Position numbers and translations under genes: made by a program | Notes under the pieces: model-generated | What the model was told of the DNA's origin: nothing | Seen by the model: only the letters and a program-made list of their open reading frames with translations | Databases searched by the model: none | Origin: Selaginella tamariscina | Lineage: Eukaryota > Streptophyta > Lycopodiopsida > Selaginellales > Selaginellaceae | DNA: 64,000 bases | Reading direction: 5' to 3' | NCBI GenBank assembly: GCA_003024785.1 | Contig: PUQB01000039.1 | Coordinates: forward strand, 310,001 to 374,000 | Shown: piece by piece, positions 58,059 through 64,000 of the stretch | How the letters are laid out: each line of letters begins with the position of its first letter | Numbering within the stretch: the first letter of the stretch is position 1

Positions 58059-59450
58059 TCACGGCATCCAGCTGACTCGAGCATCACAGGAAAATCTCCG
58101 AGCATTGAGAAACGTTGGCAGTTTTACAACTTGTTTACACTCTTCCCAGCCAAACGTCTTAACAGCATTCACCATTTCCACTGTGCTGAACAATGTGTTC
58201 ATACGTGTGGCTTCTTTCATTATTACAAAATGCATAAGCCTTGTCCTCGAGTTTGACACACACTGGTCTAGCAACTTTGCACCATCCCTCTCATCCAAGG
58301 TTCCTTCCAACCAAGTATTGAGCATTTCATATAGTTCAGAAACTGATAATTCACCTTCTTGCTTAATTATCCAATCCAAGGCAAAAGAGATCCCCATATC
58401 CCTGAGTTTGTTTGTTATATGGCCAAACTATCAGTGCGGCGACATGGTACCAGTTCTTGTCGGGGTTGCTTCCTCCGTAGCCATACTCATCAGGATACTG
58501 GCCAAAAGGATCTTCATTGTCAAGGATCTCACCCGGGAACTGGCACTTTCCAAACTCAAGTGGTTAATCGTGTGTCGAAATCCAATTCGAACGGTGTCCT
58601 CCTCATGGATTGGGATTGTCTGACACCTCGCATTCTAGTTGGCAAGCTTTGACAAGAGCGGCCACGGCCCTACCGTGGCCATGGAGAGAGGCGAACCGGA
58701 GGCTTTCTCCTGTGTACTTGTATGCCAGTGGGATTGCCAGCATGTCGGTCTCGCTCTCGTCTTCGTACCATGACTGGACACGAGGCAAGGCCATCATATA
58801 GAATGGAATGACTCCGGGACGGAGGAGGCTCGTTTTCTGCCACATTCAGGTTATTTTTCTCGAGAGCATTAAGGACCAAGCAAAACATCCACCCCAATGT
58901 CACCTCTGCAACCTTGTGCTCGCAGTCAGAAAACAGCACCGTGTGATAGCAGCATGTGCGGCTACCTATCGAAAAGTCGAAAGTGTGTCTAGTGTCACCC
59001 TGCCAAACAGAGAGCGCTCCCCAGTGTCACCCCGCTCCGTGGGTAACTGCACAACCATGAATGCAACTGTTCTGGGGTCGCTAATCTCCAGCTCAAAACG
59101 GTCACCTTTCTCACACAAGACGAGCTTTTGAAGCTCCACTTGCATGCAGTTTGTACCTTGTAAGCCCATCTTACTAAGCTCATTCATCCCTGGCTGTGTC
59201 TACTAAGAAAGAGAGATCGTTTGGTAGGCTGGCGTTAGAATAATGGACTTGCCATACATTCTTTGCAAGTGACTTTATCCTTTCAGCATCCTGGTCCGAC
59301 AGTGGGAGCAACGTTGTTTCTTTCTTGATCAGCAAGCAAGGGGGTTGCTTCTTTAAAATCCACTATGCTACCTGGGGATGCAAAACCAGCTCCTGGTGCG
59401 CCTGCCCACAGGATCTCCAGCAGCTCCTGCCTGTCCATCGTTTCTTTGCT
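58059..59450 (-). pseudogene. 2-oxoglutarate/Fe(II) oxygenase-like pseudogene
   Basis: Pieces in order on the minus strand: MDRQELLEILWAGAPGAGFA (start near 59438), LSDQDAERIKSLAKNVW, LQKLVLCEKGDRFELEISDP then FMVVQLP, VLFSDCEHKVAEVTLGW, YTGESLRFASLHGHGRAVAA, and DKNWYHVAALIVWPYNKQ. These resemble the plant/algal oxygenase family with EKGGHFKPHRDTE...VVQLP and YADCEH-V-VT-GYR. The iron-binding H-x-D after EKG is not present (LEISD instead), so even a restored frame would lack a ligand. At least three frame changes. Assignment rests on motif memory, not a search. Confidence 0.55.
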
Positions 59451-60179
59451 TTTCCTACTGTAGCTCCCAATTTAAGGAATAACAAGTCTCACGTGAATTT
59501 TAATAATTAATTAAGTACTAGTTTTGTGCACACCATGGGCATATAGTGTATTGTATTACCACATTACACCACAGTGGATCGCGCTTTTAATAAACTGCTA
59601 GCTAATAAAGATTACTGCGGTGGTCCACAGAGCTTTATCCCCTTCTTATACATCAAGAAAAACACCTATAGCATAGTTGCATAATACAAGTTTCTAAAAT
59701 CACAACTTTCTGCTGAAACAGTGCTATAAGAAAAGACTAAAACTAATACAAAATATTACTAAAAGAAATATTTAAGGTGGCTTCTCGATTCTTTACATGC
59801 AAAACTATGTTAATTACAATTGAAATATATAATTATACAATTTTGAAGGAGCCACGAGTTTAAAAAATATCTTCAAGAATCCCAAATGCCTGCAATCCCA
59901 TATATATCTCATGTCACTCCTTATATCATCCAATCGCAATGGGAGGAGCCCACCTCTTGAAAGCCATCCAATTCAGTAAACTCCCGTTACAATCACTGAT
60001 TTCTGGTTTATGCTTGTGCATGTGCACACTGCACATGCATAGCCATTTGGTTTATCTTAATTGAAAAGTAAAGAAATATTCTTATTATTCACTACATGTT
60101 AAAGTTAAATATAAATATAAATATATAGAAAGTGTTATGGAGTAGTTCAACTTACTTTCACATGAATTTGTTCGTTAGA
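59451..60179. other. Intergenic region
   Basis: AT-rich, no exon supported; a possible 3' flank of the orphan exon at 60180. Confidence 0.5.
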
Positions 60180-60278
60180 TTAGTCACTTTCTGTATGCTC
60201 TTTGTAAGATTCACAATCTTCGTCTGAAGAAGTCTCACCAAGTTGTGCTAAAGTTTCCTCTTTCTGTTCTTGAAGAAC
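60180..60278 (-). pseudogene. Possible orphan terminal exon
   Basis: After a good acceptor (ATTTTGCAG) the minus strand is open in phase 0 for 32 codons to a stop: VLQEQKEETLAQLGETSSDE then DCESYKEHTESD. The acidic Ser/Glu-rich tail is protein-like. Any upstream exon would lie beyond 60330, where a truncated gypsy copy begins, so the gene may be split or separated by the insertion. Identity unknown. Confidence 0.35.
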
Positions 60279-60329
60279 CTGCAAAATGGATGAAATAATT
60301 AATAAACTAGAATTAACTCATTAGTATGT

Positions 60330-62752
60330 GAAGATTGAGGGCTCATTTATCACACATAGCTAAAGTGCTTGTGTGGAGGAGTTACAACTAGAGGTTGGCA
60401 AAACCCAACTGGTGGAGATGCAGAAAGACTGTGCCTCAATATGAGATTGAGGGCTCAGTTGTCACACATAGTTGGATTGTTTGTGTGGAGGAGTCACAAC
60501 TGGAAGTTGGCAAAACCCAGCTGGTAGAGACTTTCTTTCTTGCGGAGCTAGTGCTTATGGACCTCATCCTTGGGATGAGTTGGGTGGAGCAATGGCCAAT
60601 TCCTAGCGAGTTACGGGCATGGCTGGTTATTACCAGCGGTATGTCAAGGATTATGCCAAGCTTCTCCATTAATTAGGTTGCTAAGGAAGGACGTTCCCTT
60701 TGCATGGAGTGCTTTAGAAGAGAGTAGTTTCCAAGCTTTGAAACAAGCTTTGGTACATGCACCAGTTTATGTATTGTAAATCCCTCTAAGCCTTATGAGG
60801 TATCGTGTGATGCAAGTGGAGTGGCCATTGGAGTTGTACTTATGCAAGAGGGAAGGCCTATTACTTATGAGAGTCGTACTTTGAATATTGGAGAGCAATT
60901 GTACTCAACGTATGAGCAAGAACTACTGGCTATTATTAATGCATTACGAGTTTGGAGGCACTATCTTTATGGTGCAAGTTTTAAGGTGTTTACAAATCAT
61001 AAGACTTTAGTGTATCTGTTCAAACAGAAAGAGTTAAACTCTCGGCAAGCTCGTTGGATGGTTAAGCTCATGGAGTTTAGTAAATTTCCTATTGAACATC
61101 GCGCAGGAAGGCTAACGTGGTGGCAAATGCTTTGTTACATGTTAGGAAAGTTACAGTAGTTGGAGAATTCCAAACACGCTTATGTAATGCATTAACAAGG
61201 ACGGTTAGTGAGTTTAGCCATGTAGTTCAACATACTCAAACACAAGACGCCGAGGTGCAGGAGCTCAGAGGATAGCTAGAGCCACCATTCTTATTTTAGG
61301 ATGGAGTTTTGTACTACAATGGCTGTGTGTATCTTCCTCGTGTGGACCATTTGATCAACTAGGTACTATATTTCCATCATGATCGCCCAGAGGCTGGTCA
61401 TTTTGGGGGGAGGAAAATGTATGAGTTGATTAAAAAGAGGTTCTACTAGAGGAATATGAAAGCTGATATCCTAGAGTACTGTAGGACTTGTGACAAGTGT
61501 CAGCAAGTAAAAGTGCCTAGGGAGAAACCAAGTGGGCTATTAGTACCATTGCCTATTCTAGACAAGCGATGGGTAGTATCTCTATGGACTTTGTCACCCA
61601 TTTGCCAATGACATAGAGGCAGAATAAATAGGTGTGGGTCATTGTGGACAGGTTGACAAAGTTTGTTAACCCTTGGGGAAGAATGTGAATGCATCCGAGC
61701 TGGCTACAATGTATTTACAACATGTTTTCTATCCACGGATTTCTAAATGATATTGTAAGTGATAGGGACTCCAAGTTCACTTCTAGCTTTTGGAGAGGCT
61801 TTTCTAAGTGCATGGAAGTGAAGCTTAAGTTATATAGTGGAAATCATCCTGAAATAGATGGGCAAATATAGAAGATATGCTAAGGTGCACTATTAACCAG
61901 AAGGAAGGCCAGTGGAATAAGTATATTCCATTACTCGAGTTTGTTTATAATAATAGCTAGCACAATGGCATTGTAATGAGTCCATACTATGCTATGTTTG
62001 GACGACATCCCAAGACAGCTTTTGAGCTGGGTTTAGTAAGTAAGAAGGCTCAAGACAACATGGATGAGGAAGCTAAAGATCTGAATGTTGAACTTGGAAC
62101 ATTCAGAGTTTGTGCAAGAAAAACTTATAAGTAGCTTAGAGCTGAGCTATCAAGTTTGTTAATGAACACAGAAGCTTTTGAGAGTTCCAGGTGGGAGATT
62201 ATGTATATCTCCGAGTGGTATTTGCCACACATGTTAAGGAAAACAATGTTGTGGCCTTATGAAAGGGACGTAATAATAAGTTGTCTCCTAGGTATTATGT
62301 CCTTATGAGATTCTGGAGCGTATCGATAAGGTGGCATATCGACTACAGCTGCCAAAAGGAGTGAGGGTGCACCCAGTGTTTCATGTTAGTCAATTAAAGA
62401 GAGTACTCACAAGCAACGAGTCTTGAGTAGATTCTTTATGGATGTACAAGGCTAATGATACAGGACTAGTTGAGTAAGTTATACTGCCCTTGAAAACAAG
62501 GACTTGCTAATGGGGGAGGATTGTTATGACCCGTATAACGAATTAAAGAATATTCTCCATAAAGGTATAAGCATAGATCTAGAAGAATCCAAAAAGGATA
62601 GATTTAAGGTATAAAAGTGAATTAGGAGAATTAAGGAAGTCACCCTAATATTGGAAGCCTTTTGGAGAGTAGTGTGTGGAGACTAAAGACAGCTCGGGGG
62701 AGGTCGGGTGGTTTTATAAGGGTCTCTAGTTCGTACGTAGTGGTGCTTAACA
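60330..62752 (+). mobile_element. Internally deleted gypsy element, copy 2, 5'-truncated
   Basis: Same family and order as 49251-52586. It begins inside the 112-bp protease repeats (about 1.5 copies), then LILGMSWVEQWPI is followed after a few bases by the RT thumb (ITSGMS in the shifted frame). RNase H (ASGVAIGVVLMQEGRPITYE), integrase and a 3' LTR follow. It lacks the same RT region as copy 1. It is more degenerate than copy 1, and the 5' LTR is absent. Confidence 0.9.
62522..62752 (+). repeat. 3' LTR of gypsy copy 2
   Basis: 231 bp, TGTTATGACC...CTTAACA. It contains a short internal duplication around ATAGATC compared with the 206-bp LTR, and is preceded by a purine-rich ATGGGGGAGGAT. Confidence 0.88.
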
Positions 62753-63054
62753 ATGATATATGATATATTGAATATATGTTTGTCTTATAAGCAAGATATT
62801 TTGTAGATGCTATAATTTGGCAATGGTCAAAGTAAAATATTATCCTTGACCTTAGAGACGAGATAAGTGATATATAAAGCTATTATAAGGATGAAATCTA
62901 GGAAATATTTCCTATGTTATGAATAGTGATTTCTACACACAAGAAAGTTTTCCCATGTTAACAATAGAATTTTCATATCTTTGAGGGAATACGATTAAAA
63001 GGTAGATGGTCAAGTGTTGCACATGGAAAACATTTATTGATTCATATTTTGCAC

Positions 63055-63450
63055 TTGTGATGTCTAAACAACCAAAGTGCAGTAGGCAAGATGGGGTGTC
63101 TACTTCTCATTTTGTGAATGAGATCCTCGACGAGTTAATTGAGAGTCTCTAGTTGGAAATAAACGAAAAAGAGGTAATGATAATGTGTCTAAGGGATGTC
63201 ATTCATGACCAAAGGCAAAAGATTCAAGAGAAACTTAAGGTAATCAACCAACAGAAAGAGAAGATCTCCAAGCTATGTGAGGAACTATATGAGCATAACA
63301 ATCAAATAAGGCAGTTGATAAAGAGAGCTGATGAGTTGTAGGAGAACTTTGAAAGGCATATCTAGCACAAATGGGAACTGTAAGAGATGGTCAAGCAACT
63401 GGAGAGGGCTATGCGATTTTTAAGTGACGAGGTAGAGCGGCTAAGGTAAT
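63055..63450 (+). pseudogene. Coiled-coil reading frame with stop codons, unidentified
   Basis: The frame reads MSKQPKCSRQDGVSTSHFVN, then LEINEKEVMIMCLRDVIHDQ and KEKISKLCEELYEHNNQIRQ, then MVKQLERAMRFLSDEVERLR. It is heptad-rich and probably a coiled coil of about 130 residues. Internal stops are mostly TAG or TAA at places where Gln fits. It may be the 5' end of another decayed element (gag-like), but no Gag domain follows. Confidence 0.45.
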
Positions 63451-64000
63451 AAAGTTTCGTGGTTGTTTTTGTTGTAGAATAGTATTGCATTGTGGTTGTT
63501 GTTTTCTAATTTTCATATGTGATAAATACATATATGAACCTTCAAATATGTTTCTTTTTTTATTAAAAATTGTGAAATTTTATTTGGAGAGGGTGAAGAC
63601 ATGCTTGTTTAATTAATTGACATATGTTTCCTCATAACTTTTGATAGTTATGAACTCAAAAGTATGTTGTTACAACACATGGCCAATGTAAATGGATGAG
63701 TTAAGTAGTTGACATAACAAGCTCGGTTGGTTGAGTGGAGTAGATATAGATGGTTTTGTGAGATTAATGTTGGTTACTAAAACATGGTGGGGTTTATCCT
63801 ACAAAGGTCGAAGGAGGATGGGAAGGGGTCAACATTGTTAGTGAGAAGGATCTGTAGGATCAATACCGTCAACGCTTACTATTGACAAGAAGGCTCAACG
63901 GGATTAATCCCGTCGACACCGGTTGTAGGCATGGTGGGATAAATCCCATTGAGGCCTATTGTAGGCAAGCAAGACTCTGCAAGATTTATCTCGCTAAATC
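63451..64000. other. Intergenic end of window with short repeated palindromes
   Basis: From 63785 the words GGGTTTATCC, GGGATTAATCCC and GGGATAAATCCC recur, with GTAGGCA and TTGTAGGC phrases. It looks like the beginning of a tandem array or LTR that continues outside the window. Confidence 0.5.

Noticed and set aside
58105..58623. 172-codon plus-strand frame
   Set aside because: Overlaps the recognisable minus-strand oxygenase-like motifs; its own translation resembles nothing.
1..64000. CRISPR arrays, bacterial operons, riboswitches, rRNA genes
   Set aside because: Direct repeats here are tandem minisatellites without unique spacers of constant size; the window is plant nuclear DNA and nothing of these types was seen.

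Overview
The window is nuclear DNA of a land plant. Evidence: an ADF/cofilin gene whose first exon is only the ATG, plant-type CCCTAAA telomeric repeats, telo-box motifs in 5' leaders, and plant-style Ty3/gypsy elements. It is AT-rich and mostly transposon-derived. I cannot name the species.

Layout. (1) 1.1-6.9 kb: a minus-strand Ty3/gypsy element (A) with 396/397-bp LTRs, a defective gag-pol and a tandem-repeat block. (2) 7.1-21.7 kb: a three-level nest of one gypsy family. Element C (9126 bp, minus, TSD tccat) sits inside gag of element B (plus), and B sits inside the older copy E. C has a long reading frame after integrase and an internally inverted integrase core. A 42-bp telomeric block lies at a deletion junction between E and B. 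(3) 22.8-28.3 kb: a decayed region with many dispersed copies of an imperfect palindrome, a probable SWIM-finger remnant and another decayed reading frame. (4) 32.2-43.0 kb: the gene island. It holds an agenet-like plus bromodomain gene (minus), an RBM25-type splicing factor with RRM and PWI domains (minus) and an ADF/cofilin gene (plus, divergent from RBM25). (5) 45.5-49.2 kb: an AT-rich degenerate minisatellite split by a 1.65-kb LTR-like insertion with TSD ctaac. (6) 49.2-56.0 kb: a decayed Helitron coding region, interrupted by an internally deleted gypsy element (TSD ccgag) and by a second, inverted copy of the 1.5-1.65-kb insertion. (7) 56.1-64 kb: decayed gag/protease, a 2-oxoglutarate oxygenase pseudogene, a possible orphan terminal exon, a second copy of the internally deleted gypsy, and a coiled-coil reading frame with stops.

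The three island genes are the only ones I judge functional: chromatin reading, pre-mRNA splicing and actin turnover. They share no obvious pathway, only position. Almost everything else is nested, truncated or mutated. Many nonsense changes look like C-to-T (CGA to TGA, CAG to TAG). Many one-base frameshifts fall in short homopolymers, including two in the RBM25 gene, so some breaks may be assembly consensus errors.
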